From positions 19,461,996-19,525,995 of the forward strand of contig NC_043999.1 in NCBI RefSeq assembly GCF_902150065.1: 64,000 nucleotides of DNA. The letters are read 5' to 3'. The stretch is from Myripristis murdjan. Lineage: Eukaryota > Chordata > Actinopteri > Holocentriformes > Holocentridae. Below the pieces are notes generated by a model. The model saw only the letters and a list, made by a program, of their open reading frames with translations, had not been told where the DNA came from and made no database searches. The translations under genes and the position numbers were made by a program. Shown one piece after another: positions 48,019 through 60,940 of this stretch; position 1 is the stretch's first letter, and each line of letters begins with the position of its first letter.

Positions 48019-51000
48019 CTGGCATCTGATGGCTGGCTTGAGGTCCACTGTGTGAGAAATGTGAGTGAGAGTAGCCTGATCTTTTTTTATAGCGACACAT
48101 TGATAAAATAATGTGATTACATTAGCCATAGGCAAACAATGGCAGATATAAAGTAGATACGGCACCCAGGAAAGAACTCAACAACTGGACGGGGTTTGAT
48201 AATCAATGGCCACAAACAGTGTAATTCAGTTGCATGATTTGTTCTGATTCACTGTTGAACCCCTGATCCATTATTTGATCAGCTTTAGCTTGATATCTTA
48301 CTTTGGTTTGGTTGTTAAAAGTTCCACATTTTGCTTATTTCTTTCTTCCAAATTCAACCCAGCTTCAGTAGTCTTTAAAATGTATCTTTAAAAAGTGGTC
48401 TTTGTGAAATGTATCTCAGGAGAAAGGAACAAAAACAAATCTAGCTTTTGTAGTGGGTGCTCCATTCTTCTCGTGTCTCCATTCCTAATGATGACAAAAG
48501 CCAGAAACTGAGTGGGAGCGGCCTGTCGTCAGCCCTTAGTGATGTCACTAATGGATCCAAAAGACAAATATATAAATGAAGAAATGATGGCAAACTGGAG
48601 CGGTTCAAGATTTCACATTTTCTCATCTATTAAATACAAAATTCCTATACAGATTTAGGTGAGGAAAAGACGGTTTTGTACAATATGGAACCTTACACTT
48701 TGTTTACTTTAAAGCACTGTCATTCTTTGCACATGCTGTATACAGGAAAAAAAACATTGATTACTGTTATCATAATTGCTGCTGAAGACTGTATTGACCA
48801 CATACTACAGCATAATGAGCACTAAATTAGGACAGCTGGCTAATCTATCGACAAGCATCCTCCTTGCTGAAGTCCAGGGCAGCTATTCTGACAATTTCCG
48901 CCAGAGATTGAGGAAAAATAATGTTAAAATATCACATCACATTTTATTAGGAGAAATGTGAAGCCCTCACCAGTTCTCATATTTGGGAAGCCTTTTGACC
49001 ATCCCTTCCTTCTCCAAGCCGGCCAGGATGTTGGCTGTTTCCGCCTGGGTGCCTGTCACCACGTGCACATTGGCAGGCTTGCACTCCTCAGCCGCCCCCC
49101 TGACAAACTCAGCCACAGCCGGGGGCAGTGAGGGGATAGAGGCCAGGGAGCGAACCCCAACACTTGTCCCAACACCACCCCGCCTGCAAGAGAGGAGAGC
49201 AGACACGGCGGTTAGAGCAGCAGCGGTGATATACTGTCATGCAAACTAATGTGATGATAATCCTGATTTTCCATTTGCATTTTTGGCTTGAGAACAAAGT
49301 TTTTAAGTCTTGTTTTTGGGTGGGGTGTGGGGAAGGTGGCTTGAGTCTTTGGTCCAAAACACAGTTGAGAACAGGAAATAAGTTTGAAAACTAGAAATGA
49401 CAATGGGGGATTTGTTATGTCATCATTAGTATTAGAAATATTACGGTCATTTTGTGCTATTGGGCGGTAAGAAAATTACTTATTGCCCCTCTATAGTTTA
49501 TACCCTCATTGACCAACACGCAATCCAAGAGAGCAGGTGGTGGTATAAACCTAACTCATTGGCTGTGTGCCAAAGGCATATCATATACTCACTCTAATCA
49601 AGTTTTGAGTAGGTAGTGTTTTCACACTCTTTAAGTATGAAAATGTAATATACTCGTGAATGTCAACACCATGAATGTCAACTCAACTGACTCACATGAC
49701 ATGAACTCAGCTGACGTGCTGCTTTATTTCTGGTTAGTAAAAACACTGCAGTATGTTGAATTCCTATCATACTAAGTGCCAAAATGATGTCGTGTGTAAC
49801 TGAGTATACGACTATACAGAGCTGCTGTTTTTTTCAATCTGCCATTAAAGGCCCATCCAAGTGACCTCATGACCTCAGTCACTCCCAAAACTCTTCCTGA
49901 GACACTTAATCTCACAACGTGATGTGTGATTATTTCCACCAATCACGGTGAGTTTCATATGCACAGCAGGTTAATCTGGGGTTAGGATTGGTTGTGCTAG
50001 CTGTCTGTACTTAGATTGCACTCCCATTTTACCAGGTACAACAATGATTTACTTGAAAGGCATGGCTGATATTGCTTAAAGAGGTGTGGTTACACCTGCT
50101 GTACAGGTGAAACTTGTAACTGAGCCTGTCACTGGTGGAGATAAACATACCCCGCTGAATTGTTTCAGGAGGACGTTTGAAAAAGACTGAGGTCATCAAA
50201 TTGCTGCAGGGGGCCTTAAATATACTCAAGACAGGGAAGATGAGGGTTTGCTTGTTTTTTTTTTTTTTTAACAATCAAAGATTAGTTTCAGCAGCTTTAC
50301 ACATTGTTATACAGCAACTGGCAGATGGGGTAATCACACAATCAAACTCTATTTAGGACACATTTCATATGAGGTAAATACTGTCATCTTTTGAAGTAAG
50401 ATTTGAAAGGTCGATTTCTACATCAAGATAAATTTCAAAATGGAGACCTCCAGTATATATCCAAAGGAGAAAAATGGTTGAAGAGAAGTCAAGCCAGTTT
50501 TATTTATACAACCCAAAACCACTTATTACAAATTTGCCTCAAGGGGCTATAAAGCACTACAACGTCCTCTGTCCTCAGACACTCGGAGGGAAGGAAGAGA
50601 AAGAAGCATAAATCCAAACACAATGAAGTTGTGTTCTTGTGACACGTGTTTTTTTTTCTGGGTAGTGCTGAACAAACACAAAGGAAAACAAGCTCAGAAT
50701 CATGACACTGAAACATGGAGACAGAAGAGAGAGAGAACACTGACATGTATTTAGCCTGGCTGTTGTAAGATACTGATATCACATTTTTTTCTCCATACAG
50801 CAATCTTAATCTGTCCAAAGATTATGCAAAGTCATCAATGGTGGGAGATCAGTGGAATAATTTACATTTACAATGACGTGTAATTGAGCTGGCTCAACAA
50901 CCAACATGTCTATAAGACATGATTTAGACATGCAAAAAAAGTATTCCACACAAAACCTGCAAGAGTTCTTCAAAAACAGGAAAAAAACAGTTGTTTGGGT

Positions 51001-54000
51001 GACTATGAAATCATTAATGAAGTTTGTGATCTAACATGTGATGCTGCAGTGCTCTGGTGGACAATCTCTCAGCATGCTATAAATGCATTAGTGAATAAAT
51101 AAAACAAAGTGATCATCTCTGACTTGAGCTCTTTGTAACTGTCTGGATGCACAGGCTGTGGTGCGACTTGTTTTTCCCCATATCTGTTCTTCTGTAACCC
51201 TGTTTGAAATTATTGTCTGGCATTTGTACTGACTGTTTTTTTTTATCCACTGCTGTTTGCAAAACATTCCCTCATTACAGAGTTATGATTAAAATCTCGT
51301 AAAACCACAAACTTGTCAGGATTTTTGACACTGATGACTTGTGACTGGGTTGTGGTTACTGGTCGAGCCCTCAGGTCTTGACAAAAAAAAGCCCAAAATG
51401 TGCTGGTTTTCATGTGACAGCAGGGACACTGAGATGCCTGTGCTGACCTGGGGCAGCCACTGCAACCTGAGAACGCCTCAACATAAAGGGACAGGCATGC
51501 AGGGGGCCAGTTTACTGTTTGTTAGCAGCATAATATTCACAAATACAAGCAGCTGAGACTGAGAGAGCTGTTAAACAGAGGCCTCGAGTGTGTCAAATAT
51601 CATGATTTGTTTGACCAAATACCTTGATAACAATATTGGGATGATACTGCAGGGATAGCTATAGGTGTTTTCATAAAATATTGAAACAAAAGAGACTTTT
51701 TCAGAAACAGTCATTAGTAATGTGCATATAATGACCAAGACAGGCAATAAGTTCAATGATTTCATCTGTTCACTGCCTTGCAGCCTTTATAACTAGGGCA
51801 AGACAATACATATGTCAGATCATGATATCCAAAATCCAAGATGATATATAGTCTCATAATTATTGCGATATTGACATAGCCTAATATCAATATAGTGTTC
51901 TATATTTCCCTTTGTCAAGCAACCAATGGCTAACCAGCGACTGAGGCGGTGTGTTTTGTGTCTCACTGTGGACCGAAAGGTTAACCTGAGATGCCCTCAA
52001 AAATAACTTATGTCCTGCACTGCTTGAATGACAAACTCAGATAAACTGTAGGGCACCACTTTACTCAAGTGGCTGGCGTTTGTTTTCATCGCCTCCAATT
52101 CCAACTCGCATCCACGGTGGTGAACATTTTCACTACAGACACAAATCACACTCCTCTACTTGGGCTGCTGCTTCAAAGTGAGTGACAGTGCTGTCCTGGT
52201 GAGCACCGGCATGCAGCTCCCAATTGGCTACACTGAGTGTGTCATTAAACATCATGTGCACACACTCACACACGCACACACACAGTGGTCAGAGTGTAAA
52301 AAGGGCTCATGCAGTAAGCAAGCCCAGAAGCACGCAGTGAGAAGATAATGTGTAACCTGATGGTGGAAAGGCAGGGAGCCAAGTACACTGTGATGCCAGC
52401 CTCAGGGTTCAAACTGCCTCAGGACATGGATCCTGCAGCGTGGTGGCTGTTTAACCATTCATGTGTTGGTGACATATGACATGACATATGTAGACGGGGA
52501 GTTATCCTTTGTGCTGTTCATTTACAGAGCAATATGGACATTGAGTGTGCATGTGATATGAGTGCCAGTTTTGGATTGTGGATCTTTATTGAACTGTGGT
52601 CAGCTCATGTCTTCATTAAATATGTATGCTTCTTACACTCAAGATCTGCAGATGTACATATGTAAATCCTAAACAGACTGACAGGCAGGTGATTTTCTTT
52701 TTTTTTTTTGTTATCAGACACAATATACAGGGCAGAGAGGGGACAACATGCAGCAAAGGGTCTGGGTTGGATTCAAACCCAGGCCACTGCAGTAGCCTAT
52801 TACGTGATACGTACTCTACACATTCAGCCATCGGGGTTCCCCCAGGCCATATGATTTTCTGACCAACTTAATATCAACTTGAGTTTTTGCATTCACTTCA
52901 TGCAGGATGTGGAATAACCAATTACTGTCAAGAATGTTGGTTGGTCTTATTGTAAGTCTCCATTCCTCACACCCATCAAATTGACACTTCACCAATATAC
53001 AGCAGAAAACTTGAGTCTTTTTCTTTTCTTTCTTTTTTTTTTTGTTTTGTTTGTTTGTTTCCCCAGAAAATAAGTTCCAGGACTGACATTTTGCCCCTGA
53101 ACTGTGGGACAAAGGCAAACATTATACATGTATATATATAAAAAGAACCATTATATCAGAAGCAGCAGGACAGAACTTTCTTTAAAATGGCCTTTAGGTT
53201 TTTTCCCCCACATGGTAAAGTAAATTACTGTAAGCACGAGCCCAACCATCTCCTCTGTCACGCTACTAATTAGCATAACCAGCCACGTAGTGCCAGGACT
53301 TACTTCAAATGTGATTCAAATTAGAAAGGAGACGAGTTGGATTGAATTTGAAATTAATTAAGAGAAGCAAAGCATTTGTTAATTGTTCATCATTTTCCTG
53401 CCGAGGCACAAGCGCTGCCTGAGACTTGAGAGCTGAGACAGAGAACGAAGCAGCGAGTTGAGTTAAACACCTCTGCTCTTCATTCTTTGCATCTTTTCAG
53501 GGAGCTCTGCAGGCTCCGGTGACCTTTGACCCACCACTGCCTCACTCATTCATCCCTTGGTGCCTTTTTCTCTCGCTGCCCTGATCCCCTCCTCCTCTTT
53601 CCCCTACCCCATCCCCCACACCTGATGAGCCACACTGCAAGTTCAGCAAGAAAACTGCTGCAGATTTAACGTTGTTCATGTCAGCTTGAAAAACCTGTCT
53701 GCATCCTCCTGACAATGTTGCAGCAGTTTAAAGGCTATAATTTAGTTTCCTATGATAGCCTCTGAGGAGTTTAAAAATAAAACATCTCCGAGGAGTGAGA
53801 TATTTTCTAGGCAGGGATGTTTTCCAGAACAGAGCAGCCGAGTGAGGCGTGACGAGAACAGATAACCCTGTGAACGTATCAGTTCCTGAACCCCGTTCTC
53901 CCGGCCGCCTCTCGACTCCAGCTGGGCCGAGAACGGTTCCTTTTCCCCCAGAACAATAAAACACACCTCCAAAATCACCAGGCCAATCCACATCCAAGAC

Positions 54001-55620
54001 AAGAACACGCCCACACTCCCCCCTCACTGAACTGATCAATAATCTCACAGGGCAGAGTCCACACATGAACCAGGGATGATCCTGGACAACACATAGCGCA
54101 TGCACACCTACTGCACACATTAGTCTCAGACATGCAACGGTGAGTGTCGGGCAAATAAAATGCACAGAAAGTCTTTCAGGCTATTCACACAGGTATAAAA
54201 ACAATGGGAAATGCTGACTACAGATCTTTCAATCAAACACAAATACCACAAATGCACAGGCCCTTCTTTAGTTTTGATGTCACTCACTCACATGCCCTCG
54301 CCACAGAGTCAGTCACACACTCAATATGCGTTACCACTGGAAAAGAAAAAGCACACACACAATGCCACGGAGCGCTCACTTCTACTCCCAGGTCCCCATG
54401 TGATGCGGCACTATCACAAACCCTGGGGGAAAGAGAGGGAATGTATGCACAAGGATCACAGTGTTGTTTTAATCAGACTGTTGTTTTAATCAGAGACCTC
54501 TATGAGCTCTGACTCAAAAGTCATCTCAGGTCATCCTTCTCTGAAAGCACATTGGTCAGGTTTTTGGCAACTGGCAGTCATTACGCAAACAGATTTCACA
54601 GTCAGGGTACACGTTACATATATTAGCATATCCTGAAAATATAAGGACAACTGCAGTGCATCTTACTTAGATGTCACCTGTGTAACCCAGCCATATGACA
54701 TGACTGCCTATCTGTGAATAATGCCAGAGGCCATATCTATAATTGGTAAAATATAAAATAACTGATATAAAATAACTGATAAAATAACTGGTCAAAAGCA
54801 CCTATCTTCATCCATTATATATTAAGCCAACTTAGAAAAGACAAAAGTCGGTCTTGAGGTCCAAAATGACCTGATGACAGGCAAAATGGTTTCTACTCAA
54901 ATTGGTAAAAATGATCAAGCTGAAATAAAGTCCAGATCAAAAAGGAGGAAATCACTATAATTACCCCTAATGGATTTTTACATGGAATATTTCAAAGCAC
55001 TTTTTGAGAAAATGGCCAAAAAATGTATTTGTACTCTTTCTAAATACACTTAAAGGTATCTAAAATATACATGGTTACAGGTGGAAGAAGAAAACATGCC
55101 CAAAATACATTTGAGCCATAAGAAATGACTGTTTATCTGGGAATCCTGCCAGAGGCCATATCTCTGATTAGTTTGCAACAATTGCTCAAAAGCATCTATA
55201 TTCATTTATTACACTGATAAAACCTTTGAACCAACTAAAACAAGACAAAACTGTCTTGTGGGCCAAAACGACTCTGTTAACTATTCAAAGTGGTAAAAAA
55301 AAAAACCAAAACGATCAAACTGAATCTAAGTCCATATCAAATAGGAAGAGATGACCATAGTTACCCCTTGTAGATTTTTACATGGAATATTTCAAAGCAT
55401 GTTACTGAAAAAATAGCCAATAAATGCATTTGTGCTCTTGGTAAATGTGCATTTTCGCCATGTGCATATTACCAGACAACTACACTGTGTCTAAATACAC
55501 TCTTAAGTACACTGAAATGGTGTTTAGTGTGAGGCACGACCTTATAACAATGTAATTAATGTAATGAAGACAAGATAAAGTTCCTCACCTTCGTATAACT
55601 CCCAGCAGAAGGCTCGACAT
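41661..55620 (-). CDS. pck2: Phosphoenolpyruvate carboxykinase, mitochondrial (complete, 11 coding exons)
   Basis: Minus-strand exons in transcript order: 55620-55589, 49183-48971, 46897-46713, 46191-46121, 45954-45819, 45593-45406, 45103-44941, 44407-44192, 43035-42898, 42323-42228 and 42127-41661 (stop TAA). They join in frame to 634 residues; human PCK2 has 640. The N-terminus ([20 protein letters not shown]) is Arg-rich and without acids, as in a mitochondrial presequence, which separates it from cytosolic pck1. The GTP/P-loop FPSACGKTN spans 293-301 with the reactive Cys at 297; GDDIAW (318-323) is the metal/kinase-2 motif; [13 protein letters not shown] follows. The enzyme converts oxaloacetate and GTP to PEP, CO2 and GDP in the mitochondrial matrix. 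Intron 1 is about 6.4 kb. It converges with paralogue B and diverges from psme1. Confidence 0.96.
42630..42815 (-). repeat. Dispersed teleost repeat fragment (pck2 intron)
   Basis: On the minus strand it begins CATTTTAGACATTTAACTG followed by AAAGCCTTATCC, a diverged form of the same dispersed family seen at 24086-24200. Class not assigned; the end is uncertain. Confidence 0.4.
47611..47700 (-). mobile_element. LINE 3-prime fragment with GATTCT tail (pck2 intron 2)
   Basis: On the minus strand it reads AAATTTACCCTCAGGGATCA followed by ATAAAG and tandem TGATTC units, a standard 3-prime end of fish non-LTR elements. No coding remnant; the 5-prime limit is unclear. Confidence 0.6.
47971..48017. 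repeat. (GT)n microsatellite (pck2 intron 2)
   Basis: About 23 perfect GT units. Confidence 0.95.
52699..52851 (-). mobile_element. tRNA-derived SINE with target duplication (pck2 intron 1)
   Basis: On the minus strand the element has a tRNA-like head with an A-box-like GATGGCTGAATGTGTAGAG and a B-box GGGTTTGAATCC, then a body (CCCTTTGCTGCATGTTGTCC) and an A-rich 3-prime end (AACAAAAAAAAAAAG). TGATTTTCT flanks it at 52690-52698 and 52852-52860, a 9-bp target duplication. The promoter boxes are recognisable but diverged from consensus. Confidence 0.8.
54690..55450. repeat. Diverged tandem duplication of a ~0.4-kb unit (pck2 intron 1)
   Basis: Two related segments, about 54690-55045 and 55115-55450, share GCCAGAGGCCATATCT (54723 and 55148) and TTTTTACATGGAATATTTCA (about 54975 and 55375), with the order of phrases kept. 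The units are about 400-425 bp apart and have diverged by small insertions and substitutions. No coding sequence or terminal repeats were found. Confidence 0.7.
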
Positions 55621-56202
55621 GTCGGGTGGAAACAAAGCTGGCTGATGAGGAGAGCAGGTCTAGAGGAGCAGGCACATGGAGCTGAGGAGCTGAACACAAG
55701 AGCTGCGGCTACAGCTGCTCACTGCTCATATCTGAGAGCCGCGCACCGAGGGGACCTTGCACTTTGCAACACGTGTACATGTACAGAGATACACCTTGAC
55801 GACACCGGTAAACACGACGGCGCCCGGCTCCGCTCTCTCTCACACACGCACACACACGCACACACACGCTTTCCCTGAGCGGCCAGCACAAAGCCGCGGC
55901 ACTACTTCTTCTGTCGCCTTTCCAAGTTGACAGAGTTTAAAGTTGAACCCCGGCGGAGCGCCTCTCCCGCATTAACACCGAGGAGCCGCTGCCCATTAGC
56001 TGCTAAACTGTGTGTGTCCTGCTGTTCTTCTGGTCCATTGACCGGCCTCTCTCTCTTACACACACGCACACACACACAATCCTGTTTTCCTCTACAAACC
56101 CAAACTAGCCGCCCCTTCTGGCTGATGTAAGATCCCAAACCACACGACGGATCACACCCGGAAGTGCACAAGTGAGGATGTGGAAATGGGTAGCTGGCAG
56201 TT

Positions 56203-56250
56203 TGTGTGTGTGCGCGCGCGCGCGCGCGTGTGTGTGTGTATGTGTGTGTT
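56203..56250. repeat. Alternating (GC)n/(GT)n tract upstream of pck2
   Basis: A GT run passes into about eight GC units and back into GT: an uninterrupted alternating purine-pyrimidine tract about 590-630 bp upstream of the pck2 ATG. Confidence 0.9.
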
Positions 56251-57178
56251 GTAGGGTACCTTGCTTGAACTGTCAACACCCTGCTCATTGTAGCTGTCAG
56301 GTGAAATGCATACAACAGTGTACCACCATTTTTGTTGACATAACCCTGTTAAAGCGGGATGTACATAACGCAGCTTCGGTGCCATGAAGTTGCAGGTTTG
56401 CAGGTGAAACTTGACGGGACATCCCAGATGATGATTTTTACTGGGCGGTTCGACACCAGGCACCTCCAACACGAAGCTGCACGGCGGTGAAGTTGCATTC
56501 ATGTGCAACAGCAGCGTTATACAGCGTTATAACGTGACTCCCCAGCCACCAGTGCATGATGGGCCTGCTGCTCTGGAGGGTGATCAGCTTGACTTTCATC
56601 AGATTTGGTCACCTTGACAAACATGAGTGGAAACCCAGACCTAAAGGCTTGCTGGAGGCCAGTGCTCAAAACCCAGAAGAGCTGGACTGTGCAACTTTAA
56701 GAGCTACAAATACACAAAGCTGTTCCAAAATGTCTGGCAAAGTTATATATCGACACCGTCCTGTGAAAACTTTGAACCCCCTGTTTTCTGATTTTCATGT
56801 TTAAGCTTAATTTGAGTATTTACATGCTCCTGTGTAGAGACAAGATTGTTTTCCTTAGTTTCTGAAAAGTTGATATTATGGAGATGGGAGGTTTTGGTTG
56901 GACAGCAGCAATGTGTTGCTGTGTTGGAGGTTCATAGCAGATGGCAGTGTGTGGCTGACTGTAGCTTATTGCAAAATGAATCCAAATGATGAGACCATAC
57001 AGGTTTACTTCATATTTACATCCACACCCTTTCTTTTTCAAAGGTCTTTTTAAATCTTTTTTTTTTTTTTTTTTTTTTGCATATTTAGCTGTTATCATTC
57101 ACTCAAAATAGTGAGCGATATTTAGAAATGGTAACCTGTTCTCTGCGTGCATTTTAATTGATTGCTGCACACTTGGCA

Positions 57179-57212
<34 letters not shown>

Positions 57213-57498
57213 GCTGTACCTGACATAACTTCTGGATAGTGAAGTTTGCAAAATTGTGTGTGTGACGTTGCCTAGTGCAGCTTTACTGTTCATTCATGAA
57301 TATCATGGGAGAGTATGTGTACTAATGCATTAACACTCACGTGCCACTTGTGAGTGTCACTCATTGTGACTATCAAACATGAGCCAGCCCTATTTCCTGC
57401 GGACATTTCTGTCTGTCTCTAAATGTAAAGAGAGCAATTTGGTGTGTCTGAATCTGGTTTGGGTTTCCTGTTTATGTTTCTGCTCTGGAAAGTGAGTA

Positions 57499-57502
57499 CA
57501 CA

Positions 57503-57584
<82 letters not shown>
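57499..57584. repeat. (CA)n microsatellite
   Basis: About 43 CA units, one TA interruption near the left end; the longest simple repeat in the window. Confidence 0.95.
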
Positions 57585-57587
<3 letters not shown>

Positions 57588-57749
57588 TGTAACAGTGAGG
57601 GGAAAATAAAAGTTTGGAGCTTGGAGAGCAAGAGATAAACTAGTCTGACATATATAATAAGACTTCACTCCTTATGTCTTAGGTTGTGATCTCTAATATG
57701 GTCTTTAGTGTCATCAGCCAGTCATACAGGCTCCTCATGCATGTGGGTA

Positions 57750-57774
57750 ACACACACACACACACACACACACA
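57750..57774. repeat. (CA)n microsatellite
   Basis: About 12 CA units, 165 bp to the right of the longer CA repeat. Confidence 0.95.
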
Positions 57775-60700
57775 TTGTGAAGGGATGCATACAGTCTACC
57801 TGCTCTCAACAGCAGCCCACTGTTATGAAAGGGAACACTCCGAAATGCTGCCATTAGGAAAGAAAAAAAATCCCACAGTGGGAAGTCATGACCTCCATAA
57901 TTATTTAACTGTGAGGCTGCAAGGAGTCCAAGCTGCAGTCGTGTTATTTGACATCTGGTGTAGCTGGAAGGGACTGGCCTACAGAACTCTGTTTGCCTTT
58001 TAAAGGTCACAAAAGCTGATAGTCCATCTGCAGCTATCTGACGTCAAGTGTCACACTGTCACAGTGGCTCACCTCTGCTTTTGAGAGGCCAATGGCCAGG
58101 ATCAAGCACGCAGCACTAACAGTACACAGGAGGTGGCTCAACCCAACAGGCTGACAGGACACATGTTCACTCCTCCAAACTGCACTGTAAAGCCTTGAGA
58201 CCTAGCATGTAAAACATTAAACACCAACAACTAACAGTATGTTGAAAGAGCACTTTGCAAAATCACTATTTAAAAACAGGATTATAAAGTCAGAAAAGCA
58301 ATAAAACACATGTATTCAACAGTTCAGACCCTAAATACTGAATTCAGAATCATTATTTAATTGTCTATGTTGTAAATCAAGCAGCTAAACTGTAACATGC
58401 TATATACTGACTTTCTTGACTGATGCAATTTTACAGATTTGGATTTACAGTTTTCCAGAAAATAGATGTAATTTAGATCTGTATTTTTATATACAAGAAA
58501 ATGCAAGAAATGCAACATTGTTTCCACTGGATATACATTTGATCTAAAATGCAGCAGTAAGAAAAATCCAACAAGTTATTTGCACATAAGTCATAACCCT
58601 AATATTTGTGCAGAAGTCCAAACGGTACATGCATTCAACTCTCTTTTGTTATGTTAAATAATTGCATTTAATCAAACGGAGCTCTGTATCTTCTAAATTT
58701 AACCCGCTGCTGATGTAACTGAAATCTATAGGAATAAGTATTTCAGGATTTCCATCAATGTTGGCGTTTCTCTCCTCCTGTGTTCTGCTCAGAGACGTAA
58801 CCTTTGTCCCGAGTACTTCTCAACAGCCACCCTGAAATGAATAACACCAGTTTTAATCAGTCACTCAATCAAATCAAAGAATCAATAACTAATGGGTTTC
58901 ACATGGCAAACACTTTGAAATACAACCTTTGAACCTTGACCCATCATGCCTGGGGTTTTACTGTATTTCCCTGATACAACACACTCCATTATCACACACA
59001 CAAACCAGACACTGAGTAAAGTTCAAGCTTATTTATCACCATCATTTTGTGCTCTGTTAATATAAAGGCACATGCACTGTTTTGAGATTTGAGACTTTGT
59101 GAAGTGACCAAAGAACTATTGAGAAAGACTGAAAAAAAGCTAACAGTGAGTGATCAAATATTTAAAATGTCACTCAGTAACAATGATTTAATTTATATTT
59201 GTGTCAGTTTATGTGATGTTATGAATCAGGCCCCAAATAATGACATTATCATGGTAATGTCATCATGGTAGCATTTGAACTCAAACACTGTACGCACACT
59301 CTGTTTACAATGGGTGGCCCTAAGGTCCTTTTTGTCCACTCAGGAGCCTGTATTTGTTTTAGGCCGTAACCTGCCTGGGTCAACCTAGGCTCTTTCCACA
59401 TAACTCCTGACGCAAGGGCCCCTGGGACGCTGTACGACAACCATGTTGCAATTTTGGACACACTTTGGCCTTAGCATTGTGGGGTATCCAATCAGTGTTA
59501 GTGTGTGACTATTTTATCATTGAGGACAGTGATGATATCAGTGATGATTCAAAAACTGTCTGCCAGTCATTTTTGGCCTTGATCCTTCTTTCTGTGTCTC
59601 TAGAGGAGGAAACAAACGGCAGGGGACTCATGAAAAAGACACTTAACTGGAGCAAAACACACACTGATTGCTCCAGTTACAATAAAACAACAGACCAATG
59701 ATTATTTTGCTAACCTTGCTAACTTTAAAGTGCATAACGCACTGTGCATAATGCCGTAAAAGAGACCTGTCTGTCTCTTTTATGGCAGATTCTTCTGCTT
59801 TATATGTATGAGAGGAAGCCAGATATTAATATTTGATGATACTGTGTATTGGTGTTCTGCAGGGAAGCTGCTGTCACATTGGCTAGCACTGTCTCTAAGT
59901 CATCAGAGGCTAAACACTGCACCTAGATTTAGGGCTTTAGGTTGGTTTTAGGTGTCTTATAAGTGGTAAAGGTATAGGCTCTTTTTGTGTTGTGTCTAGG
60001 ACCTAAATCTCCAGCTTCAGGTTGCTAATCAGGGTGTCCCATTCTGCTTGTCTTGCCATTATTTTTTATATTTCAAATAAATTGTGAAGAAAGAGCTGAA
60101 CTGAATTGTAAATCCTTTAATGTGTGTGGTGGTGTTATAAACTTACATAAACATGTGATATGGGCAAAAAGCACCCACCAAATGGCATGCATAGCCTATA
60201 TAAAGAGCTTTATCTAGTGTGATGTAACAGAGGTTTGGGAGCTGTGTCCACCAGGAGCAGCAGCGACATCTAATGGACACAGTCAGAACTGCAGCAACTT
60301 AATGCAAATACCTTATAAAATGTATTGCATATTTTCCATCAAGGGAGATCAAAGTTTTCAGGGACTCTAATTTTTGCATATTTGACCACGGACCTCTGTG
60401 TGATGAGAGTCTCTATTAAAAGATCCCCATGTGAGGAAATGTTTGTTGCAAACTTTATAGTTATAAAATAAGTTATGAAATAGTTGCACAACAGTAAACA
60501 TTTAAGTTAGAGATAACAAACAGACATTGTTACACATCCTATTGTTGGGCTAATAATAACAGTAATATTGATAATAACCATTTCTCATTTCCTTGAGCTA
60601 TACATGACCCCTTGAGGTCCCCGGACCTCACTTTGTGAACCCTAGCCCCACATAACCCAGCAGAGTTACGTTGACTGATTTTTTAAATGTTTTTATTCTT

Positions 60701-60872
60701 AAATAAGACATCATGGAAGCTGGTTTTATTTACAAAGTTTTCAACGTGGAGATGATAATAAAAATGGCAATGATGCATATAGTTTTAGGCTAACACTCTG
60801 GAGGAAGTTTGTCTCGTTTCCCATCAGCCAGCTATTATCACGTTAACCCATAAAAAAAGAAAACTATTAAAA

Positions 60873-60897
60873 AACTACAAATCCCACAATGCATGCG
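60873..60897 (+). promoter_or_regulatory. psme1: ZNF143/STAF-type site in psme1 promoter
   Basis: ACTACAAATCCCACAATG followed by CATGCG closely fits the ZNF143 consensus (ACTACAAYTCCCAGMATGC...). It lies about 240 bp before the psme1 ATG, the usual distance range for this promoter element. Confidence 0.7.
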
Positions 60898-60940
60898 AGC
60901 TCTGTCGCAGCCAACCTGGAAAGTCCGCCTGCCTAAATAC

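Larger units (their letters stand above)
49184..55588. other. pck2 intron 1: no other gene seen
   Basis: A 6.4-kb intron. Apart from the SINE and the tandem duplication it is unique-looking AT-rich DNA with short homopolymer runs (50255-50270, 52700-52710, 53030-53042). The small open frames, including 53728-54165 on the minus strand, show no conserved protein features. Confidence 0.5.
55621..60860. other. Divergent intergenic region between pck2 and psme1
   Basis: About 5.2 kb with no supported gene. The pck2 promoter should lie in the moderately GC-rich, CpG-bearing 55630-56160 segment. The remainder is AT-rich with poly-T runs (57058-57078, 57181-57210) and CA repeats. A possible minus-strand acceptor with a short open tail at about 58755-58835 is discussed as a finding but not called. 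A fragment at about 60600-60650 (CCCTTGAGGTCCCCGGACC) looks like a common dispersed repeat. Confidence 0.5.

Noticed and set aside
52699-52851. Candidate tRNA gene
   Set aside because: A- and B-box-like sequences are present, but the paired arms do not form a cloverleaf and the body and A-rich end show it is a SINE.
53728-54165. 145-codon minus-strand open frame in pck2 intron 1
   Set aside because: Cys/Gly-rich by chance, with no signal peptide or domain pattern and no fitting splice partners.
57444-57638. Frames of repeated Thr-His or Cys-Val
   Set aside because: Translations of the CA/GT microsatellite.
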